Shown here piece after piece: positions 6,740-13,441 of a DNA stretch of 13,441 nucleotides (positions are counted from its first letter, which is position 1; each line of letters begins with the position of its first letter). The DNA is from Streptosporangiaceae bacterium (GTDB taxonomy: Bacteria; Actinomycetota; Actinomycetes; Streptosporangiales; Streptosporangiaceae), in NCBI GenBank assembly GCA_030041195.1, contig JASHOI010000335.1, forward strand, positions 1 to 13,441. The letters are read 5' to 3'. The notes under the pieces are model-generated. The model did not search any database. It saw nothing but the letters and a program-made list of their open reading frames with translations, and was not told where the DNA came from. The position numbers and the translations under genes are program-made.

Positions 6740-7489
6740 GACAGCGCCGGTGCCACCGGCGCAGCGAAGTCACCGACACCTAGGCAGGCCGTCACCCTGG
6801 CCTCAGACACCACGACCCGCGCCAACTCTCTGACCGGCGAGTACTCGGTCCAGACCGGAACCAGCGACGCCGAAAACGTCACCGGAACGGTGTCGGTGCA
6901 GCTCAAGCCCACGTTCCGGGCCAGCGAGAACCTCACGGTCGTGGCCGCCGGGCAAAGGCTGCCTATTTCGGAAATCCTGAATGCCAAAGCCATTTACCTA
7001 AAGGAAGCGGCGCTGTCCGCGGAGACCGGCAAGCCGTGGACCAAGATCACGCTCTCCAGCCTGTCGGGTGGGCTGGGGAGCACCCTCGCTCAGCTGTTCC
7101 AGAGCGCCCAGAACGGCAACCCGCTGGAGCAGACCCAGATGCTCGCTGCAGCTCGGGATGTGCGTGCGGTGGGTACCCAGGTCGTCGACGGTGTCCAGAC
7201 GACTCACTACACAGGTTCCCTCACGCCCCGGGCCGCGGTCAGCGCCCTGTCGCCGAGCCTGCGCAAGAGCGTCGCGCCGATGCTGAGCCTGTTCACCGGC
7301 GACATCAAATTCAATGTCTGGATCGACGGCCAGCACCAGGTGCGAAAGATCATAGAGATCGAGACGATCAGCGGGCAGCCGGTCACCGTGACCATGACCA
7401 TCACGTCCATCAACCAGCCCGTGCGGATCACGCTGCCGCCCGCGAGCCAGGTGGTCAACATGCCCACGAATGACCTGAGCGGGCTGTAA
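6740..7489 (+). pseudogene. LppX/LprG-like lipoprotein body lacking start and signal peptide
   Basis: The frame encodes a LppX/LprAFG (LolA-like) lipoprotein of the kind that binds or carries lipids at the cell envelope. Recognisable are QAVTLASDTTTRANSLTGEYSV, NAKAIYLKEAAL with GKPWTKITLSS, VGTQVVDGVQTTHYTGSL, GDIKFNVWIDGQHQVRKI and PVTVTMTITSINQPVRITLP, ending ASQVVNMPTNDLSGL. The homologous frame runs upstream through SADSAGATGAAKSPTP, which looks like the low-complexity tether just after a lipobox cysteine. Before that the frame enters the 3' end of the hydrolase gene with no ATG, GTG or TTG, no hydrophobic signal and no lipobox. The first in-frame start codon is GTG 6890, in the middle of the fold and lacking the first strands. 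The 5' end therefore seems to have been deleted; translation from GTG 6890 would give a 199-residue cytoplasmic fragment. Confidence 0.68.
6744..6762 (+). terminator. Perfect hairpin after the S15-type hydrolase gene
   Basis: GCGCCGGT (6744-6751), a 3-nt loop GCC, and ACCGGCGC (6755-6762) form a perfect 8-bp all-but-one G/C stem starting 9 bases after the TAA at 6732-6734. There is no T-run after it, as is common for actinobacterial hairpin terminators. It lies inside the open frame that leads into the truncated lipoprotein, so the sequence may be partly coincidental low-complexity coding DNA (Ala/Gly/Thr codons). Confidence 0.5.
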
Positions 7490-7510
7490 AGGGCCCGCAA
7501 ACTGCACTCC

Positions 7511-7531
7511 GGCGTATGCTGGTTAAACGGG
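7511..7531 (+). promoter_or_regulatory. Conserved promoter/operator element of regulator copy A
   Basis: The 21 bases here match 13179-13199, in front of regulator copy B, at 18 positions. The shared core is GGCGTAT.CTG.T.AAACGG. TATGCT (7515-7520) fits the actinobacterial TANNNT -10 box; no TTGAC-like -35 lies at the proper spacing, so the promoter may need an activator, or the element may be the regulators' own operator. It lies 22 bp after the lipoprotein-fragment stop and 35 bp before the ATG at 7567. Confidence 0.5.
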
Positions 7532-7768
7532 TGTAAATGGCCATTTCGGATGGCGGGATGCTGGCTATGCCGGACGTTGCATTAAAAACGGGGGCGGCGA
7601 AACGGTGGCTTCTGGCCCAGCGCCGCAAGGCCGTGGGCCTGACCCAGGAGCAACTGGCTGAGCGGCTGGGCGTGGAGCGCACAACGGTGGTGCGCTGGGA
7701 ACGTGGCCAGACCCAGCCGCAGCCATGGCTGCGGCCCGGGCTGGCCGCGGCGTTAGGGATTTCGGCTG
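7511..7768 (+). repeat. Direct repeat copy A: leader and HTH region of the XRE regulator
   Basis: The promoter element, the stretch before the start codon and the first 68 codons are closely similar to 13179-13440 in the same orientation. The two diverge by scattered substitutions, one 3-base codon indel and small leader indels, so this is an older gene duplication and not a recent exact copy. Where the similarity ends cannot be seen because copy B runs off the window. Confidence 0.8.
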
Positions 7769-9846
7769 GCCGCATCGAGGAGTTGCTGGCCGTTGGCGGC
7801 GCTCCGGCCGGCGTACAGAACTGGGCGGCATCGGTGCCGCGGCAGCTGCCAGCGGCCGTCCCCGACTTCACCGGCCGAACCGCCGAACTGGCGGCGCTGA
7901 CCAGGATGCTGGACCAGGCCGGGGCGGGCGTCCCGGGCACGGTGGTGATCAGCGCGATCGGCGGGACTGCGGGGGTGGGCAAGACCGCGCTGGCGGTGCG
8001 CTGGGCGCACCAGATCGCCGGCCGGTTCGGTGACGGGCAGCTGTACGTCAACTTGCGCGGCTACGATCCCTCGGGCACCCCGGCTACCCCGGAAGAGACG
8101 ATCCGGGGATTCCTGGACGCGCTGGGCGTGGCCTCCGAACGTCTCCCGCCGAGTTTCGAGGCGCAGCGAGACCTGTACCGCAGCCTGCTGGCAGACAAAC
8201 GGATGCTGATCGTGCTGGACAATGCCCGGGACGAGCAGCAGGCGCGGCCGCTGCTGCCGGCCAGCCCGGGCAGCCTGGTGCTGGTCACCAGCCGCAGCCA
8301 GCTGGGCGGGCTGGCCGCCGGCGGGGCATGGCTGATCAGCCTCGACGTGCTGAGCCACGCCGAGGCCGTGCTGCTGCTGGCCGCGCGGCTGGGCGCCACG
8401 CGGGCCGCAGCCGAACCCGAAGCGCTGGGTGAGATCGCCAGCTTGTGCGCGTGCCTGCCGCTGGCGCTGGCGGTCGCCGCGGCGCGAGCCGCGGCCCGGC
8501 CCGGGTTCGCGCTGGCCGCCCTGGCTGGCGAGCTCGCCGATTCCGCCGGCCGCCTGGACGCGCTGGACGCCGGCGAGGAAGGCTCGAGCGTGCGAGGGGT
8601 GTTCTCCTGGTCTTACCGGCAGCTCACCGGCGAGGCCGCGCGGATGTTCCGGCTGCTGGGCCTGCACCCCGGCCCCGACATCACCGCCGCGGCCGCGGCC
8701 AGCCTGGCCGCAACCGGCGAGGACGACGCCCGGCGCCTGCTGGGTGAGCTGGCCCGCGCCCACCTGATCGCCGAGCACCTTCCCGGCCGGTATGCCTTCC
8801 ACGACCTGCTGCGCGCCTTCGCCGCCGAGCAAGCTCAGCACACCGACAGTGACACCGGCCGGCGCGAGGCCTCTGGCCGGGTGCTCGACTACTACCTGCA
8901 CACCGCCGCGCGTGCCGCCCTCCTGCTGATGCCATCAAAGGAGCCGGTCGCCCTCGCCCCGCCCCGGCCCGGCGCCGCTGCCGGGCAGCCCGCCGACTAC
9001 GCGCAGGCCCTGGCCTGGTTCGAAGCCGAGCACCAGGTACTGCTGGCCGCGGTGATGTTCGCCGCCGAGCTCGGGTTCGACGCCCACGCCTGGCAGCTTC
9101 CATGGGCCATGGCGTCCTTCCTGCAAGCCCGCGGGCACTGGCAGCAATGGGCCGCGACCCAGCGTACGGGGCTGGCCGCCGCGACCCGCCTGGGTGACAC
9201 CGGCGCGCAGGCCCTATCCGGCCGCCTCCTGGCGCTGGCCTGCACGAACCTCGGCGACCACGATCAGGCTCGTGGCCATTTCGCCAGCAGTCTGACGCTG
9301 TACCAGCGGCTCGGCAACCGCCTCGGCCAGGCCAAGATCCAGCAGAATCTCGGCGTGCTCGCCCAGCGCCAGGAGCGCCACGCCGCCGCGCTCGGGCACG
9401 CTCAACAGGCGCTGCGCCTGTATCAGGCCATCGGCGACAAGGCGTCCGAGGCCGACATGCTCAACAACGTCGGCTGGTGCCACGGCCTCGTCGGCGACTA
9501 CCAGCAGGCCCGCGCGTTCTGCCGCCAGGCACTTGCGCTGAGCGAGGAAGCCGGCCACCGCTGGGTCGAGGGATATGCCTGGGACAGCCTGGGGTACGCC
9601 GAGCACCATCTGGGCAACCTCGCCGAAGCCGCCGCCTGCTACCAGCGCGCGCTCAGCCTGCACCGCGAATCCGGCGACCGCTTCCTTGAAGCGGAAGCCC
9701 TGACCCACCTCGGTGACACCCGCCACGCTGCCGGCGAGCTTGCGAAGGCCCGGGAGGCCTGGCAGCAATCGCTGGCGATCCTCGAGGACCTGGAGCACCC
9801 TCACGCCGACCAGGTCCGCGCCAACCTCGCTAGTTCAACCGCGTAG
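7567..9846 (+). CDS. XRE-family HTH / NB-ARC / TPR regulator (STAND ATPase), copy A
   Basis: A 759-residue signal-transduction ATPase. Residues about 10-70 are an XRE helix-turn-helix (QRRKAVGLTQEQLAERLG, VERTTVVRWERG). From about 97 an NB-ARC domain starts at FTGRTAELAAL, with Walker A GTAGVGKT (133-140, Lys139), Walker B LIVLD (214-218), LVLVTSRSQL, and CLPLALAV in place of GLPL. A winged-helix part follows (FSWSYRQLTGEAARMF, about 345-425, with YAFHDLLRAFAAEQA). The C-terminus from about 548 holds five TPR-like repeats (YQRLGNRLGQAKIQQNLG and similar). There is no BTAD domain, so it is not a full SARP/AfsR. Such proteins bind a ligand or protein on the TPRs, switch with ATP, and control transcription. 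ATG 7567 is chosen because it and a GGCGGG 9 nt upstream are conserved in copy B, whereas frames from 7537 are broken there by an indel; ATG 7558 is possible. The stop is 25 bp before the methyltransferase. Confidence 0.9.
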   Translation: MPDVALKTGAAKRWLLAQRRKAVGLTQEQLAERLGVERTTVVRWERGQTQPQPWLRPGLAAALGISAGRIEELLAVGGAPAGVQNWAASVPRQLPAAVPDFTGRTAELAALTRMLDQAGAGVPGTVVISAIGGTAGVGKTALAVRWAHQIAGRFGDGQLYVNLRGYDPSGTPATPEETIRGFLDALGVASERLPPSFEAQRDLYRSLLADKRMLIVLDNARDEQQARPLLPASPGSLVLVTSRSQLGGLAAGGAWLISLDVLSHAEAVLLLAARLGATRAAAEPEALGEIASLCACLPLALAVAAARAAARPGFALAALAGELADSAGRLDALDAGEEGSSVRGVFSWSYRQLTGEAARMFRLLGLHPGPDITAAAAASLAATGEDDARRLLGELARAHLIAEHLPGRYAFHDLLRAFAAEQAQHTDSDTGRREASGRVLDYYLHTAARAALLLMPSKEPVALAPPRPGAAAGQPADYAQALAWFEAEHQVLLAAVMFAAELGFDAHAWQLPWAMASFLQARGHWQQWAATQRTGLAAATRLGDTGAQALSGRLLALACTNLGDHDQARGHFASSLTLYQRLGNRLGQAKIQQNLGVLAQRQERHAAALGHAQQALRLYQAIGDKASEADMLNNVGWCHGLVGDYQQARAFCRQALALSEEAGHRWVEGYAWDSLGYAEHHLGNLAEAAACYQRALSLHRESGDRFLEAEALTHLGDTRHAAGELAKAREAWQQSLAILEDLEHPHADQVRANLASSTA

Positions 9847-9871
9847 ACAGGACTCCAGAAAGGGAATTGCC

Positions 9872-10711
9872 GTGGCTGACGACCGTTCACCAGTCCAATC
9901 CGAGCCCGGGCCGGAAGAGCCCGATGCGATCGCCGGGACCGGGATCGACATAACGGTGCCGCACTCGGCCCGGATCTGGAACTACTGGCTGGGTGGGAAG
10001 GACAACTACGCGGTTGATCGCGCGGCCGGTGACGAGTACCGGGCAATCTTCCCCGGCATCGTCGATGTTGCGCGTATGTCCCGGGCTTTTCTTACCCGCG
10101 CGGTCCGGTACCTGGCCGGCGAGGCCGGGATGCGCCAGTTCCTCGACATCGGCACGGGTCTCCCGACCGCGGAGAACACTCATGAAGTCGCGCAGCGGGT
10201 GGCTCCGGAGAGCCGGATCGTTTACGTCGACAACGATCCCCTGGTGCTTGCGCACGCCCGCGCCCTGCTGACCAGCGTGCCCGCGGGGGTATGCGAATAC
10301 CTTGACGCCGACCTTCGGGACCCGGCCGCGATCCTGGCCGCCGCGGCGAACTTCTTAGATTTCGCGCAGCCCGTCGCGCTCATGCTGATGGGAATCATGG
10401 GCCATTTCACCGACGAGGAGGCGTACCCGATCGTGAGCCGCCTGCTGGATGGCCTGCCATCTGGCAGCTATTTCGCGCTGTACGACGGCGCCAACGTCAA
10501 CGAAGCCTTCAACCGGGCGCAGCAGGGCTACAACGAAAGCGGTGCGGTGCCCTATTACCTTCGCAGCCCTCAGCAGTTTGCGCGGTTCTTCGAAGGTCTG
10601 GATCTCGTGGAGCCCGGCGTGGTGCCGGTGCCGTACTGGCGGCCCGACCCCGACTCGTCCGGCCAGCCTGCCGAGATTTATTCGTACTGCGGTGTCGCGC
10701 GCAAGCGGTGA
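9872..10711 (+). CDS. PF04672 (DUF574) family SAM-dependent methyltransferase
   Basis: A 279-residue class I methyltransferase of the actinobacterial PF04672 family; these are abundant in actinomycetes and their substrates are unknown. It starts with a disordered acidic stretch, then the family signature IDITVPHSARIWNYWLGGKDNYAVDR (given in two parts: IDITVPHSARIWNYWL and GGKDNYAVDR) and FLTRAVRYLAGEAGMRQ. SAM motif I is FLDIGTGLPTAENTHEVAQ (from residue 90) and motif II is VYVDNDPLVLAHARALL (from 117). HFTDEEAYPIVSRL, LPSGSYFALYDG and a final IYSYCGVARKR complete the fold. The GTG start at 9872 has AAAGGGA (9859-9865) 6 nt upstream. It follows the NB-ARC regulator by 25 bp, so the two are likely co-transcribed. 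The usual LSH after GSY is ALYDG here, a mild departure. It converges on the membrane gene with only 11 bp between stops. Confidence 0.9.
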   Translation: MADDRSPVQSEPGPEEPDAIAGTGIDITVPHSARIWNYWLGGKDNYAVDRAAGDEYRAIFPGIVDVARMSRAFLTRAVRYLAGEAGMRQFLDIGTGLPTAENTHEVAQRVAPESRIVYVDNDPLVLAHARALLTSVPAGVCEYLDADLRDPAAILAAAANFLDFAQPVALMLMGIMGHFTDEEAYPIVSRLLDGLPSGSYFALYDGANVNEAFNRAQQGYNESGAVPYYLRSPQQFARFFEGLDLVEPGVVPVPYWRPDPDSSGQPAEIYSYCGVARKR

Positions 10712-10722
10712 CGTCAGGCCGG

Positions 10723-13101
10723 CTACCCACCGTCATCCGAGGGAGGTTCGGGCGGTTCGTCATCGGGCGCCGAGGGAGTGCACGCCGGACACGACCCGGA
10801 GTTGACTTGCAGAGACTGGCTGGCCAGGGTGACGGCGGCACCGATCGGTGACTCGCTCAGCGCGTTGCTGACGGCCTGGTCGTCGCTGAACTCGCTGGCA
10901 TTTCCCTGGGCGGCGAACTCGCTGTCCAGTTCCTCATACGCGACATGCTCGAGCTTGCCGGGGTCCGGGATGACGATCGCGTCGGCATCGGGCGGTGCCG
11001 GCGCGCCGGCCAGCCGCTCGGTCCACTCGGCAAACGTGTCCTTGAGGTTGCTCTCCTCGACCAGGCCGGTGAGGTATTCCTCGATGATCTGGAGGGTCTC
11101 GTTGCCGCCGATGTTCGCGATCGAGATCGTGCTCGCGATCGCTTTGGCCGCTAGCTCGCCGGCCTGTTGCGCGCTTGACTGGGCGTCATCGTCGCTGCTG
11201 TCCTGAGCTTCCACCTCGCCGAGGCGGTGTGCCAGGTCCGGCTCACCGCGGAGCGGATCGTCAAGGCCCGCCTGCCTTGCCGCAGCCCTTTCCGCGTCCA
11301 GCAGAGCCTGCGCATTCCTCAGGCTGAGCGTTGCCGCCTGGAACGCGCCGACTTGCTGGGCAAGCTGGTCTTCGGCGGGAGTCGCGTCGTCGTCGCCCGG
11401 CGGCGGGGGACTGTCGTCGTGGATCGCCGTGACGACCTGGATGAGCGGTTGCGCCGCGGCTGCGCCGGCGAACTGCTGGCGGATCTGCGTGTACGCGGCC
11501 AGCTCACCCTGGGCCTCGAACTGGCGCTGCAGGGCCACGGTGTACGCCGCGGCAATCTGGCGCTGGAGCGTGGGCCCGACCGCCACCGGGGTGGCCAGGG
11601 CGACCAGCGCGATCGCAAGCAGCCCGATGTGGGCGCCGCCCAGCAGCCTTCGGGTCACGTCAGCGACGGACGTGACGCGGAGCCGGCCAAGCCACCGCCG
11701 CAGCCCCGCGGTCGCGGCGGGCCGGAGCACGAACGCCAGGCTCAGGCCGGCGAGGAGCACGTACAGCGTTGTCCAGACCCACCAGGGGAGGTCCACGACC
11801 GCCCCGGCATGGGCGAGGACGGCGCGCAGCGCCGCAACCTCGGGCCTGGACATGCCGAGCAGGTTGGCCAGCCAGACGAGGAACAGGACGAGTTCGGCGC
11901 CGACCAGCAGGGACAGCGTCAGGTCTGCGCCGGCCCGTGCGGTCAGCCGGCGCGCCCGCTTCATCGCCAGCCATGCCTTGAAGCTTCCCCACACGGCCAG
12001 CGGGAACAGGAAGCCCGCCGCTGGCCCGGTGGTGAGCAGGTCATGCTTGGCCACCAGCGAGAGGCTGGCGGCCACGGTGGCGGCGCCGATCACATCGGGC
12101 AGCAGCTTCGGCCAGCGGCGGCCCGTCTTGCGCACGATTCGCGAGGCGAGCGCGCAGACCCAGAGGCCGCACGCCGCCACGAAGGCGGCGGGCAGGACCG
12201 CCGCGACCGCGGACACGACGGCCGTCCAGGTCGTCGCGATGATCGCTGCCGCGGCTGCCACGGTGGCCAGCGTCAAGACGAGACGCTGCCTGCGCGACAG
12301 ACCGGGGACATTCGCCAGCGTCCACCGGCACAACCCCACGGCCATCCCCAGGCCGAAGAGAGGAACAGCAGTCGCGAGAAAGCCCGCGCCCCATACCACT
12401 ATGACGACAGCGAATATCTTGCCGCCCCAGCCTCCCCATGGATGGGAGTAGACGGACAGCTTCCAGATGTAGAACGCGATCCCGGCGCCAAGGCCGAAGT
12501 CCACGGAGATCCGGAACAGGCGTTTATCCGTCAGGAATGCGATGAGCTTTGCTCGCGTGCCAGGGCGTGCCGCCAGCACGGCGTGCCAGCGCGCCTGTTC
12601 GGCGAGATCCGCCCGGTGCGAGGCGGCGAGAACGGCTCGCAGCGACGGGTCAGCGAACTCGTACCCGGATCCGCTCTGGCGCATGATGCCGCGCTCGGTG
12701 GCCTCAGCCAGCACGCGCCGCAGACGCACCCATTTCCGCCGGTGCATCAGCAACGCAAGCTTGGTCAGCTTCGCCACTCGATTCCTGCTCAGCAGGTGCG
12801 CCATCAGAAACAGGAATGCAACGATGAGCAGGACGAGGGTGACAGGCCACCGCGGCGCGATGAGGTATCCCAAGCCCGTCAGGACAGACAACTCTGACAC
12901 AGCGACCAGCCAGCGGGCGCCGGTCAGCCAGCGCTTCGGGATCCACGACGAGATGGCCGGCAGGGACACGCGGTCCCGATCACCCATGTGGTCGGCGATC
13001 CAGCCGAGCCGGCGCACCGCATGCTCCCGCTGCCGATCGTCGGGGTACGCGGTCAGCAGCTGCTGGGTGGCTTGCTGGGCGTCGAGCGCCTCGTCCACCA
13101 T
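10723..13101 (-). CDS. Polytopic membrane protein of unknown function with large C-terminal domain
   Basis: A 792-residue protein I do not recognise as a named family. Hydrophobic segments suggest about 11 membrane helices at roughly residues 62-82, 84-104, 198-218, 228-256, 274-294, 296-320, 336-352, 358-380, 394-416, 438-459 and 488-510. Between helices 2 and 3 is a basic soluble segment (KWVRLRRVLAEATERGIMRQ, then SGYEFADPSLRAVLA) that resembles the winged-helix part found after NACHT/STAND ATPase domains, though no ATPase is present. After helix 11 come 280 soluble residues: Gln/Ala-rich helices, a DDSPPPPGDDD linker, ETLQIIEEYLTGLVEESNLKDTFAEW, a CPAC pair and an acidic Pro-rich tail. 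With the N-terminus inside, that domain would face outward. ATG 13101 is chosen, though the frame stays open to 13221 with GTG 13161 possible. It is divergent from regulator copy B (140 bp apart). Confidence 0.75.
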   Translation of the reverse strand: MVDEALDAQQATQQLLTAYPDDRQREHAVRRLGWIADHMGDRDRVSLPAISSWIPKRWLTGARWLVAVSELSVLTGLGYLIAPRWPVTLVLLIVAFLFLMAHLLSRNRVAKLTKLALLMHRRKWVRLRRVLAEATERGIMRQSGSGYEFADPSLRAVLAASHRADLAEQARWHAVLAARPGTRAKLIAFLTDKRLFRISVDFGLGAGIAFYIWKLSVYSHPWGGWGGKIFAVVIVVWGAGFLATAVPLFGLGMAVGLCRWTLANVPGLSRRQRLVLTLATVAAAAAIIATTWTAVVSAVAAVLPAAFVAACGLWVCALASRIVRKTGRRWPKLLPDVIGAATVAASLSLVAKHDLLTTGPAAGFLFPLAVWGSFKAWLAMKRARRLTARAGADLTLSLLVGAELVLFLVWLANLLGMSRPEVAALRAVLAHAGAVVDLPWWVWTTLYVLLAGLSLAFVLRPAATAGLRRWLGRLRVTSVADVTRRLLGGAHIGLLAIALVALATPVAVGPTLQRQIAAAYTVALQRQFEAQGELAAYTQIRQQFAGAAAAQPLIQVVTAIHDDSPPPPGDDDATPAEDQLAQQVGAFQAATLSLRNAQALLDAERAAARQAGLDDPLRGEPDLAHRLGEVEAQDSSDDDAQSSAQQAGELAAKAIASTISIANIGGNETLQIIEEYLTGLVEESNLKDTFAEWTERLAGAPAPPDADAIVIPDPGKLEHVAYEELDSEFAAQGNASEFSDDQAVSNALSESPIGAAVTLASQSLQVNSGSCPACTPSAPDDEPPEPPSDDGG

Positions 13102-13178
13102 TGCATCGAACCGATCATGGTCCGATCCGGCCAGAGCGTGAATGTGGCAGGAATGTCGCACCGGATCGGGCGACACCG

Positions 13179-13199
13179 GGCGTATTCTGATGAAACGGG
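13179..13199 (+). promoter_or_regulatory. Conserved promoter/operator element of regulator copy B
   Basis: This matches the element at 7511-7531 at 18 of 21 positions and contains TATTCT (13183-13188), a TANNNT -10 box. It sits in the 140 bp between the membrane-protein start (13101) and copy B (13242), so a protein bound here could affect both divergent genes. No -35 is evident. Confidence 0.5.
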
Positions 13200-13440
13200 G
13201 CCAACGGCGGTCAACGGCCATTCAGATGGCGGGTGCTGGCTATGCCGGACGGTGCAAAAACGGGGGCGGCGAGGCGGCGGCGTCTGGCCGAGCGCCGGAA
13301 GGCGATGGGCCTGACTCAGGAGCAGCTGGCCGAGCGGCTGGGCGTGGAGCGCACCACGGTGGTGCGCTGGGAACGCGGCGAGACCCAGCCGCAGCCGTCG
13401 CTGCGGCCGAAGCTTGCTGCGGCGTTACGGGTTTCGGCTG
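13179..13440 (+). repeat. Direct repeat copy B: leader and HTH region of the XRE regulator
   Basis: The same repeat as at 7511-7768, in direct orientation. Similarity runs to the window edge, so the duplicated unit probably extends beyond it. Confidence 0.8.
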
Positions 13441-13441
13441 A
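13242..13441 (+). CDS. XRE-family regulator, copy B (5' end only)
   Basis: The first 66 codons of a gene cut by the window edge: MPDGAKTGAARRRRLAERRK, then AMGLTQEQLAERLGVERTTV and VRWERGETQPQPSLRPKLAA. It aligns with copy A at about 55 of 66 positions with one single-residue gap. The recognition helix VERTTVVRWERG is identical, so both proteins should recognise the same DNA. The ATG at 13242 has GGCGGG 8 nt upstream; an in-frame GTG at 13233 is the alternative. Whether NB-ARC and TPR domains follow as in copy A is expected but not visible. It diverges from the membrane-protein gene. Confidence 0.82.
   Translation, partial: MPDGAKTGAARRRRLAERRKAMGLTQEQLAERLGVERTTVVRWERGETQPQPSLRPKLAAALRVSA

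Noticed and set aside
4749..6779. 676-codon open frame on the minus strand opposite the S15-type hydrolase
   Set aside because: Arg/His/Gly-rich translation with no recognisable motif; the plus strand has a full family match with catalytic triad. It is a high-GC shadow.
7753..8901. 382-codon minus-strand frame opposite the NB-ARC regulator
   Set aside because: Gln/Gly/Arg-rich shadow of the Walker-motif region.
11227..12897. 556-codon open frame on the plus strand opposite the membrane protein
   Set aside because: Composition is Arg/Gln/Pro/Gly-rich low complexity. The minus strand has ordered membrane helices and correct codon bias.
13142..13441. 99-codon frame over the start of regulator copy B
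   Set aside because: Out of frame with the clear HTH protein starting at 13242, which was favoured by alignment with copy A.
1..13441. CRISPR array, tRNA, rRNA, insertion sequence or att site
   Set aside because: No regularly spaced repeats, cloverleaf, terminal inverted repeats or transposase/integrase motifs seen by eye; short or divergent ones could be missed.

Overview
The window is very GC-rich, with almost every third codon position G or C. It carries gene families typical of filamentous actinomycetes: an ECF42-type sigma factor, an MbtG-like lysine N-hydroxylase, MpaB/DUF2236 oxygenase, F420/NADP oxidoreductase-type protein, XRE/NB-ARC/TPR regulators and a PF04672 methyltransferase. 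It looks like chromosomal DNA of an actinobacterium, perhaps Streptosporangiales or a relative. That placement is inference from gene content. I saw no tRNA, rRNA, CRISPR array, transposase or integrase.

Layout. (1) 1-700, plus strand: the 3' part of an ECF42-type sigma factor, with a one-base frameshift near 241. (2) About 770-1010: non-functional coding remains, perhaps of an MFS exporter. (3) 3423 down to 1063, minus strand: a tight three-gene operon of MpaB-type oxygenase, MbtG-type lysine N6-hydroxylase, and a 56-residue ribbon-helix-helix protein whose start overlaps the preceding stop. (4) 3582-6734, plus strand: a run of an RBBP9/YdeN-type serine hydrolase, an F420/NADP oxidoreductase-like protein, and a CocE/X-Pro dipeptidyl-peptidase-type hydrolase. 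(5) 6735-7489: the body of an LppX/LprG-like lipoprotein without visible start codon or signal peptide, behind a perfect hairpin. (6) 7567-10711, plus strand: a large XRE/NB-ARC/TPR regulator (STAND family) followed after 25 bp by a PF04672 SAM-dependent methyltransferase. (7) 13101 down to 10723, minus strand: a roughly 11-TM membrane protein of unknown function, converging on the methyltransferase with an 11 bp gap. (8) 13242 to the window end: the first 66 codons of a second XRE regulator, closely related to the first.

The most interesting part is 7500-13441. Two paralogous regulators with the same DNA-recognition helix and a shared promoter element flank a methyltransferase and an unknown membrane protein. 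The two regulators are likely to read the same operator and cross-regulate, and the divergent membrane gene probably shares the control region at 13102-13241. The second notable part is the mbtG-like gene, which sits beside an oxygenase and a small DNA-binding protein instead of with siderophore synthetase genes in this window. How the central hydrolase run relates to either block is not evident.
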